64,000 nt of DNA, taken from contig NZ_RXFS01000008.1 in assembly GCF_003952185.1 (NCBI RefSeq), positions 62,001 to 126,000 of the forward strand, written 5' to 3'. The notes beneath the pieces were generated by a model. That model was not told the origin of the DNA and did no database searches. It was given only the letters and a program-made list of their open reading frames with translations. Shown piece by piece: positions 42,546 to 52,062 of the stretch; position 1 is the stretch's first letter; the number at the start of each line of letters is the position of its first letter. The position numbers and the translations under genes are program-made. Source of the DNA: Variovorax sp. 679. Its GTDB lineage: Bacteria; Pseudomonadota; Gammaproteobacteria; Burkholderiales; Burkholderiaceae_C.

Positions 42546-44030
42546 ATGAACTCCCGTCTGACTTCGCCCCGCGCCCTGGTGATCGCCCTGGCAAGCGCGG
42601 GCGTGATCGGTGCCGTCGGTGCCGGCGCCTACACCAGCGCCCGCGCCGTGGGCGCGCCAACCACCAACGCCGTCGCCACCGCGCCGGCGGCGATGGTCAC
42701 GCTGCCCGACTTCTCCACCATCACCTCGCGCGACGGCCCCGCCGTGGTCAACATCAGCGTGACGGGCACCATGAAGGCATCCGACGACGAGGCTGCCGCC
42801 GAGATCCAGGGCATCGATCCCGAAGACCCGATGTTCCAGTTCTTCCGCCGCTTCCAGGGCCAGATGAACCCGCGCGGCCAGCAACAGCAGCGCGACGTGC
42901 CGGTGCGCGCACAGGGCTCGGGCTTCATCGTCGACCCGAGCGGCATCATCATCACCAACGCCCACGTCGTGAAGGACGCGAAGGAAGTCACCGTCAAGCT
43001 GACCGACCGCCGCGAATACCGCGCGAAGGTGCTGGGCGCCGACGCCAAGACCGACATCGCGGTGCTCAAGATCGACGCGAAGAACCTGCCCGTGCTCGCG
43101 CTGGGCAACACCAAGGACCTGAAGGTCGGCGAATGGGTGCTGGCCATCGGCTCGCCCTTCGGTTTCGAGAACACCGTGACGGCCGGCGTGGTGAGCGCCA
43201 AGGGTCGCTCGCTGCCCGACGACAGCTACGTGCCCTTCATCCAGACCGACGTGGCGGTGAACCCCGGCAACTCGGGCGGCCCGCTGCTCAACACGCGCGG
43301 CGAGGTGGTCGGCATCAACTCGCAGATCTACAGTCGCAGCGGCGGCTACCAGGGCGTGTCGTTCGCGATTCCGATCGACGTGGCGATCCAGGTGAAGGAC
43401 CAGATCGTCGCTACCGGCAAGGCCACGCACGGCCGCCTCGGCGTGGCGGTGCAGGAAGTGAACCAGGCCTTTGCCGACTCGTTCAAGCTCGACAAACCCG
43501 AAGGCGCGCTGGTCTCGAACATCGAGAAGGGCGGCCCCGGCGACAAGGCAGGCCTGAAGGCGGGCGACGTGATCCGCAAGGTCGACGGCCAGCCCATCGT
43601 TTCCTCGGGCGACCTGCCCGCGGTGATCGGCCAGCAGGCGCCGGGCAAGAAGGTCACGCTCGAAGTCTGGCGCCAGGGCGAACGCCAGGAGCTGCAGGCC
43701 AGGCTCGGCGACGCGAGCGACAAGCCGGCCAAGGTCGCGAAGGCCGATGCCGACGTGGGGCAGGGCAAGCTGGGCCTGGCGCTGCGTCCGCTGCAGCCCC
43801 AGGAGAAGCGCGAAGCCTCCGTCGACAACGGGCTGCTGATCGAGGACGCGGCCGGCCCCTCGGCGCAGGCTGGCGTTCAGGCGGGCGACGTGCTGCTGGC
43901 CATCAACGGCACGCCCGCGCAGAGCGTGGAGCAGGTGCGCGAAGTCGTGGCCAAGGCCAGCAACAAGTCGGTGGCGCTCCTGATCCAGCGCGGCGAAGAC
44001 AAGATCTTCGTGCCCGTCCGAATCGGCTGA
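42546..44030 (+). CDS. degP: Do-family periplasmic serine protease (DegP/MucD)
   Basis: A 494-residue envelope protease and chaperone. An N-terminal export segment (ALVIALASAGVIGAVGAGAYTSARA) precedes the chymotrypsin-like domain with triad His140 (TNAHVV), Asp170 (TDIAVLK) and Ser243 (GNSGGP). Two PDZ domains follow (about 300-385 and 405-490). A Q-rich loop (RGQQQQRD) occupies the LA loop. AAAGGAACC precedes the ATG. Its position after a two-component system with a matching box suggests stress control. Confidence 0.94.
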   Translation: MNSRLTSPRALVIALASAGVIGAVGAGAYTSARAVGAPTTNAVATAPAAMVTLPDFSTITSRDGPAVVNISVTGTMKASDDEAAAEIQGIDPEDPMFQFFRRFQGQMNPRGQQQQRDVPVRAQGSGFIVDPSGIIITNAHVVKDAKEVTVKLTDRREYRAKVLGADAKTDIAVLKIDAKNLPVLALGNTKDLKVGEWVLAIGSPFGFENTVTAGVVSAKGRSLPDDSYVPFIQTDVAVNPGNSGGPLLNTRGEVVGINSQIYSRSGGYQGVSFAIPIDVAIQVKDQIVATGKATHGRLGVAVQEVNQAFADSFKLDKPEGALVSNIEKGGPGDKAGLKAGDVIRKVDGQPIVSSGDLPAVIGQQAPGKKVTLEVWRQGERQELQARLGDASDKPAKVAKADADVGQGKLGLALRPLQPQEKREASVDNGLLIEDAAGPSAQAGVQAGDVLLAINGTPAQSVEQVREVVAKASNKSVALLIQRGEDKIFVPVRIG

Positions 44031-44044
44031 TCCCGCCTCAAGGC

Positions 44045-44347
44045 ATGACGTCGCCCGCTCAGAGCCTCTCGGCGCACATCCTGCCCACGTCGGCCACCAT
44101 GATCGGCGTGTGCATGACGGTGATGTCCATCGGGCACCTCGGGCCGCGCGACGACATGCGGCTGCTGATCGACCGGCTTCTCGCGGTGGACGCGCTGGTC
44201 TTCTTGGCCAGCGCGTTGCTGTCTTTCATCTCGATGCGCACACGCAGGTCGGGTGCGCGGCTGGAGGCCTGGGGCGAGATGGTCTTCATCGCCGGCCTTG
44301 GCCTGCTGGCGCTGGGCGCGGTGACGCTGGCGTTCGCGCTGCGCTGA
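44045..44347 (+). CDS. small conserved-looking membrane protein
   Basis: A 100-residue protein with two to three membrane helices (SATMIGVCMTVMSIGHLG, LAVDALVFLASALLSFISMR and MVFIAGLGLLALGAVTLAFAL). The ATG at 44045 lies 14 bp after degP. No family name is recalled, but its composition fits a genuine inner-membrane protein. Possibly cotranscribed with degP; function unknown. Confidence 0.65.
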   Translation: MTSPAQSLSAHILPTSATMIGVCMTVMSIGHLGPRDDMRLLIDRLLAVDALVFLASALLSFISMRTRRSGARLEAWGEMVFIAGLGLLALGAVTLAFALR

Positions 44348-44367
44348 AGGCGCTGTTCGGAAGGCGC

Positions 44368-46239
44368 TCAGGCGGGTGCGCAGGGCCAGTCGAGCAGCAT
44401 GCGCGTGCCGCCGGCCGCGTGGTCCACGGTTTCGATCTGCAGCCGCGCGCCGATGGATTGCGCGCGGGCGCGCATGTTGGCGATGCCGTGCCCCGTGCGT
44501 CCGCCGCTGGCGGGCGCCGAAGGCAGTCCACGCCCGTTGTCCGTGAGCATGATGCGCACCAGCGACGGCGACTCCTCGCCGTGCCAGCTCGCATGCATCA
44601 CGATGCGCGTGGCTCCTGCATGCTTGAGCACGTTGGTGAAGGCCTCCAGCAAGATGCGCTGCAGCTGCAGGGCCGCCTGCGCGGCGAAGGGCTCCAGCTG
44701 CGGGATCACTTCCACGTCCCATACCAGCTCGATGCCCGCCGCGTCGAGCCGGGGCTGCAGGCGATAGCGCAGGGTGGCCAGCACGGTCGCGAGGTCGTCG
44801 TGCGTGGGCTGCAGCGAATCGACGGCCATGCGCATCTCGTCGAGCGCGAGCTTCACGTGTTCCTCGATCACCGCGCGGTCGGGCCTGGCCTGCGTCACGA
44901 CGTTGAGCAGGCCCACCAGCTGCGAGCCCACGCCGTCGTGGATCTCCCGCATGATGCGCTGGCGCTCCAGCAGCACCGCCTGTTCCTGCTGCTGCTGGCG
45001 CACTGTCTCGAAGGCGCCGCGCAACTGGTCTTCGCGCTCCGCCACGCGGGCCGCGAGATTGGCATTCAGCGAGCGGTAGTCGGCCACGGTGCGGCTGTAG
45101 CGTTCGACCACGAGGCCGGCCAGGATCATCACGAAGAAGAACATCGCGTGCGCCGTCAGCGTGTAGTAGGCGCCGCCGAAGAGACCCATGCGCACCAGCA
45201 GCAGGTCGTGCGCGCCGGCCAGGATGGCCAGCGTGCCCGCCGCCATCAGCACGCCGGCGATGCGCCGGCGGTCCACCAGCGCCCCGTACACCACGTAGGG
45301 CAGGCAGATGATGCTGGTGAGCTGCAGGACGACCAGGCCGCTGGTCCACAACAGCGGCCGCGCGAACGCGAAGGAGGCACAGGCCAGGGTGACCGACAGT
45401 GCGAGCGCGGCGTAGATCGAGCGCACCAGCCACGGCGGATTGCGCTCCAGCACCAGCAGCACGAAGCGCGCGATCAGCCCGATGTGGCAGGCATAGCAGA
45501 CCGCCACCACCGCGCCCCACAGCGGCCACGGAATGGCCACGTCGGGCCACACGCGGTCGAGGTTGCGCGCCACGCCCGAAAGCGCGGCCAGCGCGAAGCA
45601 GCCGTAGAGCGCGTCGCGCTGGCGCAGCCACAGGCCGCCGGCGATGCCGCCCATCAGCAGCAGGCTGACGGCGTAGACGATGGCGGAGGTGTTGCGCCAG
45701 CCCTGCCGCTCGCGGTAGACCGCCGCCAGTGACGCCTCGGAGCCGTACTGGATGCTGGCCAGACCCGCGCCGCGCTGGCGCTGGATGGTGGTGCGCACCA
45801 GCAGCGACTGCGGCCGATCGTCGCGGTGGAGCACCGCCGGCACCGGGACAAGAAGGTTGCCCTTGGCCGCGTCGTAGGTCGGCACGCCGAGCGTGCCGTA
45901 GCTGGCCACCAGTGCGTCGTTGAAGGAGATCGCCACCTGGTTGCCCGCGCCCGACAGCAGCAGCGCCACCGGCTGGCCGGCTGGCACCGCGGAGGAGGGC
46001 AGTTCGATGCGGTAGGTCGCCTTGCCGCCGAGGCCGGGGAACTCGTGGTCCCAGCGGAAGGGAAGCTGCACCCGGCGCTGCTGCACCGGCTGGCCGTCGG
46101 GTTCGAGCGTGGCCTCGGCCATGACCACGTCGATGGTGTCCGGCGGTTCCGCCGCGTCGACGCGGGGGCCCACCAGCGCCAGGACGAGCCAGAGGCAAAG
46201 CGCCGCGAGCACCAGGCGCCGAAGGTCGCCGCCGGTCAC
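44368..46239 (-). CDS. sensor histidine kinase with 7TM region (NarL/LytS-like pair)
   Basis: A 623-residue kinase. After a signal-like helix comes an extracytoplasmic beta-rich domain (about 30-195), about seven membrane helices (200-380), a coiled coil (VAEREDQLRGAFETVRQQQQEQAVLLE) and a HisKA_3 dimerisation domain with His434 in MREIHDGVGSQLVGLL. The ATPase has EAFTNVLKHA, DNGRGLPS and GHGIANMRARA. The 7TM layout resembles 7TMR-DISM proteins, which sense external ligands. GTG at 46239 is 1 bp after the response regulator stop. Confidence 0.9.
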   Translation of the reverse strand: MTGGDLRRLVLAALCLWLVLALVGPRVDAAEPPDTIDVVMAEATLEPDGQPVQQRRVQLPFRWDHEFPGLGGKATYRIELPSSAVPAGQPVALLLSGAGNQVAISFNDALVASYGTLGVPTYDAAKGNLLVPVPAVLHRDDRPQSLLVRTTIQRQRGAGLASIQYGSEASLAAVYRERQGWRNTSAIVYAVSLLLMGGIAGGLWLRQRDALYGCFALAALSGVARNLDRVWPDVAIPWPLWGAVVAVCYACHIGLIARFVLLVLERNPPWLVRSIYAALALSVTLACASFAFARPLLWTSGLVVLQLTSIICLPYVVYGALVDRRRIAGVLMAAGTLAILAGAHDLLLVRMGLFGGAYYTLTAHAMFFFVMILAGLVVERYSRTVADYRSLNANLAARVAEREDQLRGAFETVRQQQQEQAVLLERQRIMREIHDGVGSQLVGLLNVVTQARPDRAVIEEHVKLALDEMRMAVDSLQPTHDDLATVLATLRYRLQPRLDAAGIELVWDVEVIPQLEPFAAQAALQLQRILLEAFTNVLKHAGATRIVMHASWHGEESPSLVRIMLTDNGRGLPSAPASGGRTGHGIANMRARAQSIGARLQIETVDHAAGGTRMLLDWPCAPA

Positions 46240-46240
46240 G

Positions 46241-46924
46241 CTAGGGAAGCCAGCCGAGGTTGCGTGCCTCGAAAACCGCTTCCGATTTGTTGTGCACATC
46301 CAGCTTGCCGTAGATATTGCGGATATGGGTTTGGACAGTCGAGGCCGAGACTCCCATTTGCACTCCGACTTCGACATAGGTGAAACCACGAGAGACGAGG
46401 TCGAGCACCTCGAACTCGCGCGGGGACAGGCGCTCCGGCGCCACCGTCGCGCCGCCGGCCTTGGCCGCGGCCTGCTCCTTGGGGGCACCGCCCGAATGGG
46501 CCTGCCAGCGGCGCAGCAGCTTGCGCGCGATGACTGGCGACATCGGCGAGCCGCCGGCGCGCAGGTGGCGGATGTGGGTGGCGAGGTCGGCCTCGGTGCC
46601 ATCCTTCAGCAGGTAGCCGCTGGCGCCGGCCTCGAAGGCCTGGACCATGTTGGCCTCGTCGCCGAAGATCGACAGCACCATCACCGCGCAGGCCGGCTGC
46701 ATGTTGCGGCACTGGCTGATCACCTGGAGGCCGGGGCGGTCGGGCAGGCCGAGGTCGACCAGTAAAACGTCGACGGGGTTGTCGACCAGCCACCGCAGGA
46801 TGTCGCTCGCGTTGGAGGCGCTGTAGGCCAGGCTCAGCGACGGGTCCGCGTCGACCACGCGCGAGATGCGCTCGCGCATGCCGGTGTCGTCTTCGACGAG
46901 GGCAACCTGTGTTTCCGCGGTCAT
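46241..46924 (-). CDS. NarL/LuxR-family response regulator
   Basis: A 227-residue response regulator. The receiver has Glu11-Asp12-Asp13 and phospho-acceptor Asp57 (LLVDLGLPD); the LuxR helix-turn-helix is at about 160-225 (LSPREFEVLDLVSRGFTYVEVGVQMGVSASTVQTHIRNIYGKLDVHNKSEAV). The ATG at 46924 starts the receiver; in-frame ATGs upstream add no domain. Coupled to the 7TM kinase; targets unknown. Confidence 0.9.
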   Translation of the reverse strand: MTAETQVALVEDDTGMRERISRVVDADPSLSLAYSASNASDILRWLVDNPVDVLLVDLGLPDRPGLQVISQCRNMQPACAVMVLSIFGDEANMVQAFEAGASGYLLKDGTEADLATHIRHLRAGGSPMSPVIARKLLRRWQAHSGGAPKEQAAAKAGGATVAPERLSPREFEVLDLVSRGFTYVEVGVQMGVSASTVQTHIRNIYGKLDVHNKSEAVFEARNLGWLP

Positions 46925-47074
46925 GCTTGGTCTGCCGGGCTGGAAAAGCTGCATGCGCTCATGCATGACGTGATGACGAGGCGCATGGGGAAGAAGGCCT
47001 TGGATTGCTGCGGGATGGCACAAAGGGTAGGGGGCGGCTTGCGGGCTGCCCATCCTATATACAAGGGAGGCGGC

Positions 47075-48052
47075 CTACCGCTTTCGGTGGCTGCCCGGTG
47101 GCTTGCGCGCCGCCTTGCCGAGCCGCGAGGCCACCAGGGCGAGGTGCTCGACCAGTTCCGGGGGCGATTCGACCTCGAAATCGTAAGGCAGGCAACCGAG
47201 CCAGACCGAGAGCGCGTCGAGCGAATTGGCGCCGGTGGCGATGCGCGTGGCGCCGTCGCCAGTGTCTTGCGGCGTGCCGCTGACCCAGCCGAGATAGGGC
47301 TCCAGCGCGCTGGCGGGCGCGTGCACCACGACTTGCGCGTGATGCAGGAAGGGCGACACCTTCAGCGCGTGCTCCATGTAGCTCGCGACGTCGCCGTGAG
47401 GCAGCCGCCGCGGCGTGAAGCGCGCGCCGGTGGGCACGGGCTCGACGATGCGGTCGAGGCGGAAGGTGCGCCAGTCTTCGCGCGCAGTGTCCCAGGCCAG
47501 CAGGTACCAGCGCCGCCCTGTCTGCACCACGCGGTGCGGCTGCGCCGTGCGTTCGGTGACGGCGTCGTGGTGGTCGCGGTAGCCGAAGCGCAGCTCGAGC
47601 CGCTCGGTGCAGGCTTCGGCAAGAAATGACACGGCCTTCAGGCGCACGGGCGACTTCTCGCCCATCACCGGCACCACCGACGAGCGCACGCTGTCGAGCC
47701 GGCGGCGCAGGCGCGGCGGCATCAGCTGCTCGAGCTTGGCCAGCGCGCGCAGCGAGGCGTTTTCGATGTCGTCCGAGGTCCCTGCGGGGTTGCCCAGGCC
47801 GAGCGCGACGGCGATGGCTTCCTCGTCCTCCAGCAGCAACGGCGGCAACGCGGTGCCCGCGCCCAGCCGGTAGCCGCCGGCCACGCCCGAGGTGGAGTCG
47901 ACCGTGTAGCCGAGGCTGCGCAGTCGGTCGACGTCGCGGCGCAGAGTGCGCTCGGTGATCTCGAGCCGGGCGGACAGATCGGCACCGGTCCAGGAGCGCT
48001 GGGCCTGGAAGAGCGAGAGAAGCCGGATCAGGCGTGCGGAGGCTGAAAGCAT
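47075..48052 (-). CDS. YafY-type regulator with WYL domain
   Basis: A 325-residue regulator. An HTH_11 winged helix is at residues 1-55 (ARLIRLLSLFQAQRSWTGADLSARLEITERTLRRDVDRLRSLGY), then a WYL ligand domain (about 130-230, with RRWYLLAWDTAREDWRTFRLDRI) and a WCX tail. The start at 48052 is chosen because it begins the helix-turn-helix. It is divergent from a GFA gene and may control it. Ligand unknown. Confidence 0.87.
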   Translation of the reverse strand: MLSASARLIRLLSLFQAQRSWTGADLSARLEITERTLRRDVDRLRSLGYTVDSTSGVAGGYRLGAGTALPPLLLEDEEAIAVALGLGNPAGTSDDIENASLRALAKLEQLMPPRLRRRLDSVRSSVVPVMGEKSPVRLKAVSFLAEACTERLELRFGYRDHHDAVTERTAQPHRVVQTGRRWYLLAWDTAREDWRTFRLDRIVEPVPTGARFTPRRLPHGDVASYMEHALKVSPFLHHAQVVVHAPASALEPYLGWVSGTPQDTGDGATRIATGANSLDALSVWLGCLPYDFEVESPPELVEHLALVASRLGKAARKPPGSHRKR

Positions 48053-48139
48053 GTGCGCATGATGCCTGCAATCGAGGACAGAATCTGTCCGCAATAGGTC
48101 GTAGCCTTGGCTCTTCTCTCACCACCAGGACACAGACCC

Positions 48140-48544
48140 ATGAAGAAAACGTACAACGGCAGCTGCCATTGCGGCAAGGTTCGCTTCCAGGCCCTGATCG
48201 ATCTTGCCGAGGGCACGGGCAAATGCAATTGCTCGATCTGCACCAAGACCCGTGCGTGGGGCGCGATCGTGAAGCCGGAGGCCTTCACGCTGCTGTCGGG
48301 GGAGGGAGACTTGTCGCTGTACCAGTTCAACTCGCACAGCACCGAATGGCTTTTCTGCAGGAGTTGCGGTGTGCGTTCGTTCGGGCGTGGCAACGTGCCC
48401 GAGATCGGTGGCGCCTATGTGAGCGTCGCCGTGAACTGTCTGGACGACGTGACGCTGGAGGAACTGTCGACGGCGCCCGTCCGGTACATGGACGGGCGCG
48501 ACAACAACTGGTTCGAGTCGCCGGCCGAGACGCGCTACCTCTGA
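48140..48544 (+). CDS. GFA family protein (glutathione-dependent formaldehyde-activating fold)
   Basis: A 134-residue zinc protein. The cysteine motifs CHCG (about 9-12), CNCSIC (about 28-33) and CRSCG (about 72-76) supply two zinc sites of the GFA fold. The prototype binds glutathione with formaldehyde, but most members have unknown substrates. Divergent from the WYL regulator by 87 bp. Confidence 0.88.
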   Translation: MKKTYNGSCHCGKVRFQALIDLAEGTGKCNCSICTKTRAWGAIVKPEAFTLLSGEGDLSLYQFNSHSTEWLFCRSCGVRSFGRGNVPEIGGAYVSVAVNCLDDVTLEELSTAPVRYMDGRDNNWFESPAETRYL

Positions 48545-48582
48545 GCCGGCGAGGCGCGCGGAGTCGCGCGCCTGTTGCTGCC

Positions 48583-49476
48583 TTACTTGCGGCGGCGGGT
48601 TGCCGGCGCGGCGCCGGGCGCCGAGGTCTGCGAGGGCGCTGCGCCGCCGTCCACGCCCAGTCGGCCGCCGCCGCCGAGACCCTGGCCGCGCACCGTCTGC
48701 GCCTTGTAGTTGCGCAGCGAACGGACCATCTGGTTGAACGCGTCCATGAAGGCCGCCGCGATCACCTTGCCCTGGGGCGTGCGCGTGTAGGCACCGACGC
48801 CACCGGCCGCCGAAAGGCCGCCCAGGCCGGCGAAGCCCGCGAAGTCGGTCTTGGAGGCGCTGCCTTCGGCGGCAGCGACCTGCACGCCCGAGCGGTTGTC
48901 GATCAGGGTCAGCAGTGCGCTGGCCTCGCGCGTCTGCAGGCTCGCGCCGAGGTTGGCGATGGCACGGCCGCGGCCGCCGCCCACCAGGCCGCCGAGCGCG
49001 CCGCCCAGGCCGCCGGCATCGCTGTTGCTGAAGACGATTTCGGGCGACAGGCCGTAGTCGGACGCCACCATCTGGCCACGGCCGAAGTTGCTGCCGCCGC
49101 GCATCTCGCCCGACTGCATCAGGGCGCGTTCGCGCGTCATCGCGTTCATGCCGGCCGCGCCGCGCTCGACCACCACGAAGCAGTTCGACTGCTGTACCAG
49201 CAGGCGCAGCAGGTTGGCGGTGGGAGGCAGTTTGTATTCGCCGGTGAGAACGGTGTACCAGCCCGCTTCGACGTTCTCGATCAGCGAGACCGTGCCGAGC
49301 GGCGAGTCGCAGCGTTCGAGCTGGCTGCTTTCGCCGGAGGTTGTGCCGCCTGCGGCGCTGCCGGTGGCCACGGTCTTGGCCGACTGGCTGCCCATTTGCA
49401 TGTCCATGGTCTGGCAACCCGAAAGGGCCAGAACGCCTGCGAGTGCGCTTGCGAGAGTGAGTTTGGAAAAAGCCAT
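48583..49476 (-). CDS. CsgG/HfaB family lipoprotein
   Basis: A 297-residue outer-membrane lipoprotein candidate. The signal ends in lipobox LALSGC (Cys about 20). The body has RLLVQQSNCFVVVERGAAGMNAMTRERALMQSGEMR and ASDYGLSPEIVFSNSD, followed by a glycine-rich stretch and TLIDNRSGVQVAAAEGSAS, typical of CsgG-like proteins. CsgG forms the curli export pore, but no curli genes are nearby. ATG at 49476 gives the lipoprotein signal. Confidence 0.82.
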   Translation of the reverse strand: MAFSKLTLASALAGVLALSGCQTMDMQMGSQSAKTVATGSAAGGTTSGESSQLERCDSPLGTVSLIENVEAGWYTVLTGEYKLPPTANLLRLLVQQSNCFVVVERGAAGMNAMTRERALMQSGEMRGGSNFGRGQMVASDYGLSPEIVFSNSDAGGLGGALGGLVGGGRGRAIANLGASLQTREASALLTLIDNRSGVQVAAAEGSASKTDFAGFAGLGGLSAAGGVGAYTRTPQGKVIAAAFMDAFNQMVRSLRNYKAQTVRGQGLGGGGRLGVDGGAAPSQTSAPGAAPATRRRK

Positions 49477-49748
49477 GTCCGGATCTGTCAGGTGAAAAGA
49501 ATGCGCGCCCTTGGCGGACGTCACTTGTCAAGATCGAAGATGGAGTTGCCCCGGCCTGTACGACCTCCCGATTCGACGCGCCGCCGGCGACCGCGCGACG
49601 ATACGGCCCGGGAGTCCGGCGGAACAGTGCCGAAAGTCATGTGCGTGTGCGCGCGGCCTGGCCGCTTGCCTGCGGCTTCCGAGGGCAAAGACGGCGCAGA
49701 TGCCGTCCCGAAAGTTAGAGTGGGCTTCTCAGCAACAGGAGATTTCAG

Positions 49749-49967
49749 ATGGCAACCAAGAAGAACATCGTTGGAGAAGCAGCCGCGGAACTGACCCGCC
49801 AGCAGGTGCAGCAGGCCCTGGCCATTGCCGGCGCCTCGAACTTCAATAGCCCTGCCGACCCAGCCTTCGTCGGCGCCATTCTGGTTGCCCTGGCGGTCAA
49901 CACGAACTCCGTGAGCGCGACCATCGACAGCGCCAAGGACCGCACCGGCGCCATCGTGAAGCACTGA
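49749..49967 (+). CDS. small hypothetical protein
   Basis: A 72-residue protein (opening MATKKNIVGEAAAELTRQQ) with a helical N-terminal half and a hydrophobic segment FVGAILVALAVNT. An AGGAGA lies upstream of the ATG. The codon usage looks native. No family is recognised and no partner gene is evident. Confidence 0.55.
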   Translation: MATKKNIVGEAAAELTRQQVQQALAIAGASNFNSPADPAFVGAILVALAVNTNSVSATIDSAKDRTGAIVKH

Positions 49968-49993
49968 TGCGTCGGCGCTGATCCTGCGGTGCA

Positions 49994-50395
49994 TCAGCGC
50001 GTGTAGTCGCCGCTGGCCTCCGGCTGGAAAAGCACCGCGACCACGTGCGCCGAACCCTCGGTGCCGTTGGGCATCCGCCAGCAGGCGGTCGTGCCGGTCT
50101 TCACGCCCAGCAGGCCGATGCCGATGGGCGACATCACCGAGACGAAGCCCGCACCCGGCTGGGCGTCGCCGGGGTAGCAGAGGGTGATCTTCTGCCGCCG
50201 GCGCGTTGCCGGGTCTTCGATCTCGACCTGGGAATTCATCGTCACGAGGTCCGACGGGATCTCGCGCGAGGGCAGCACGTCCGCTGCGTCGAGCAGTTCG
50301 GAGAGCGCGGGCGGGAGCTGGCGATCGGCCAGTTTGCCGAGACGGACGAAGTCGAGTTCGGTGAGCGTGCGCTCCCCGTGAATGGTTGCGGGCAT
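49994..50395 (-). CDS. rnk: GreA/GreB-fold regulator of nucleoside diphosphate kinase
   Basis: A 133-residue Rnk-like protein. The C-terminal GreA/GreB domain is clear (SDLVTMNSQVEIEDPATRRRQKITLCYPGDAQPGAGFVSVMSPIGIGLLGVKTGT), preceded by a short helical arm (LTELDFVRLGKLADRQL) too short for polymerase-channel insertion by a full coiled coil. Rnk affects nucleotide pools and competes with GreA in E. coli. It is a single gene here. Confidence 0.85.
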   Translation of the reverse strand: MPATIHGERTLTELDFVRLGKLADRQLPPALSELLDAADVLPSREIPSDLVTMNSQVEIEDPATRRRQKITLCYPGDAQPGAGFVSVMSPIGIGLLGVKTGTTACWRMPNGTEGSAHVVAVLFQPEASGDYTR

Positions 50396-50734
50396 GAATG
50401 AAGCACTCCAGTTGAATGCGGCGCCGTTCCCTGCGGATGGATGAATGGAGGAACGAACGGCGTCGCTGCTGCGCGGCGGGTGCCCGGCGGTCAATGGTTC
50501 GCGCAACAAGAAGAAGGGTAGCGGACCGCCGGGCTCAGGAAAGTGCGGAGGTGCGTCGGTAGGCCATCGTGGTCGCCGCAACGCCGGCACGCGCTGCTTC
50601 TCGTGCAGCGTGTTTGCGGGAAGGGGACGAAAGGGCCATGCGCGCGAGTGTAGGGACGCACCGCGGGGCCATCAAGCAATGGCCTCACGTGTCCTGCCGG
50701 TAAGCGCGATGCGGGCTGCTCGCACAATCCGTCG
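50396..50734. other. 339-bp intergenic region without a gene
   Basis: Between the divergent rnk and ynfA starts I see no convincing ORF, RNA or operator; it must hold both promoters. Confidence 0.4.
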
Positions 50735-51052
50735 ATGCGGACCTTTCTTCTCTACGTCGCGACGGCCCTCGCGGAAATCGTCGGCTGCTATCTGCCGTAC
50801 CTCTGGCTCAAGCAGGATCGCTCCGCCTGGCTGCTGCTGCCCGCCGCCGTCAGCCTTGCCCTGTTCGCATGGCTGCTCACGCTGCACGAAACGGCGGCGG
50901 GGCGTGTCTATGCAGCGTATGGCGGCGTGTACATCGGCGTGGCGATCGCCTGGCTATGGGCGGTGGACGGCATCTGGCCGACGGCATGGGACGTGGCCGG
51001 CGTGGCGGTGTGCCTTGCGGGCATGGGGCTCATCGCGTTCCAGCCGCGGTAG
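50735..51052 (+). CDS. YnfA/UPF0060 family membrane protein
   Basis: A 105-residue protein with four membrane helices (FLLYVATALAEIVGCYLPYLWL, AWLLLPAAVSLALFAWLLTL, VYIGVAIAWLWAVDG and WDVAGVAVCLAGMGLIAF). YAAYGGVYIG is the family signature. Related to small multidrug resistance-like transporters; substrate unknown. Converges on the AraC-GyrI gene. Confidence 0.92.
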   Translation: MRTFLLYVATALAEIVGCYLPYLWLKQDRSAWLLLPAAVSLALFAWLLTLHETAAGRVYAAYGGVYIGVAIAWLWAVDGIWPTAWDVAGVAVCLAGMGLIAFQPR

Positions 51053-51058
51053 CTTCGC

Positions 51059-51919
51059 TCAGAGCGTGCTCGTGCGGCGGACGGGAATCAGCAGGTCGGT
51101 GCGCAGCTCGGCCTGCGAGACTTGCCGCGGCGAATTCAGGTAGTGCTCCAGCGTGGGCCGGTCGTCGGGCTCGTAGCCGCTGGCGGGCAGCCAGCGGATG
51201 TAGAGGGCGCGCACGGCGGCATTGATCTGCGAGTACGGACCGGCGAGGCGATGTGCCGCGTAACAGCCGCCCGGAATGTCGAGCATCTCGACCTCGGCGA
51301 CGTCCGGCCAGGGATCGGGGGAGTCGACGGCGGCGTAGTACCTGAAGCCGGTGCTGCCCTCGGGCTCGCCGAAGGAAGCTCCCCACCGGTCTGAAATGCG
51401 TGCAACGCCTGCGTGCTGCCGCAGCCGCCGATGGGTATGCGGAATGGTCGAGAACGGCCCCTGATGCCGCAGCGCTCGCAAGCGCCGCGTTGGGTACTCG
51501 ACGATCCGCACGGCTGGCGCGGCGATGCCGTCATCGGGTTGCGGCAACTCGTCGACATCGAGGATCGCCCGCACCATCTTCTGTTGGAAGGCGCGCGGCG
51601 ACTGCCCGGTGAACTGGCCGAAGGCGCGCGTGAAGGCTTGCGGGCTTTCGTAGCCCACGGCCAGCGCGACCTGCGTGATGCTCTGGTCGCCGGCTTCCAG
51701 CAACCGGGTGGCGAGCGCCAGCCGCACGCGGCGGACCGTGGCGGCCACCGTTTCCCCGGCCACGCTCGCGTAGACGCGGTGGAAGTGAAAGGGCGAGAAA
51801 TGCGCGAGCCGCGCGAGGTCTTCGAGCCGGTGCTCGGCCATCGGATCGGCGACGATGGCCGCGACGGCGCGCGCCACGCGGGCGCGGTAGTCCTGCTCGA
51901 TGCGACGGCTGCTTTCCAT
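51059..51919 (-). CDS. AraC family regulator with GyrI-like domain
   Basis: A 286-residue regulator with an N-terminal AraC double helix-turn-helix (LEDLARLAHFSPFHFHRVYASVAGETVAATVRRVRLALATRLL and ITQVALAVGYESPQAFTRAFGQFTGQSPRAFQ, about 30-115) and a C-terminal GyrI-like effector domain (VRIVEYPTRRLRALRHQGPF...GGCYAAHRLAGPYSQINAAVRALYIRWLPASGY), as in Rob and SbmC-linked regulators. Such proteins sense small amphipathic compounds. Ligand and target unknown. Confidence 0.9.
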   Translation of the reverse strand: MESSRRIEQDYRARVARAVAAIVADPMAEHRLEDLARLAHFSPFHFHRVYASVAGETVAATVRRVRLALATRLLEAGDQSITQVALAVGYESPQAFTRAFGQFTGQSPRAFQQKMVRAILDVDELPQPDDGIAAPAVRIVEYPTRRLRALRHQGPFSTIPHTHRRLRQHAGVARISDRWGASFGEPEGSTGFRYYAAVDSPDPWPDVAEVEMLDIPGGCYAAHRLAGPYSQINAAVRALYIRWLPASGYEPDDRPTLEHYLNSPRQVSQAELRTDLLIPVRRTSTL

Positions 51920-52000
51920 GCGCGCGAGTGTGCGCCTTTCATGCGGCCGGCACTTAGCCGACTTTGCGCAGTTCGCTTTTCGCGGCGGACCGGTCGGACA

Positions 52001-52037
52001 AAAGAAAAAGCCCGCTGTCCGGATAAGACAGCGGGCT
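52001..52037 (-). terminator. terminator of tRNA-Asn copy 1
   Basis: An 11-bp stem AGCCCGCTGTC / GACAGCGGGCT at 52009-52037, followed on the minus strand by a U-run, lies 26 bp after the first tRNA gene. Confidence 0.85.
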
Positions 52038-52062
52038 CTTCAGAGGCCTTGCGGCTTGATGG

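Noticed and set aside
48583..49476. Curli secretion locus
   Set aside because: Only one CsgG-like lipoprotein is present; no csgA, csgB, csgE or csgF neighbour is seen.
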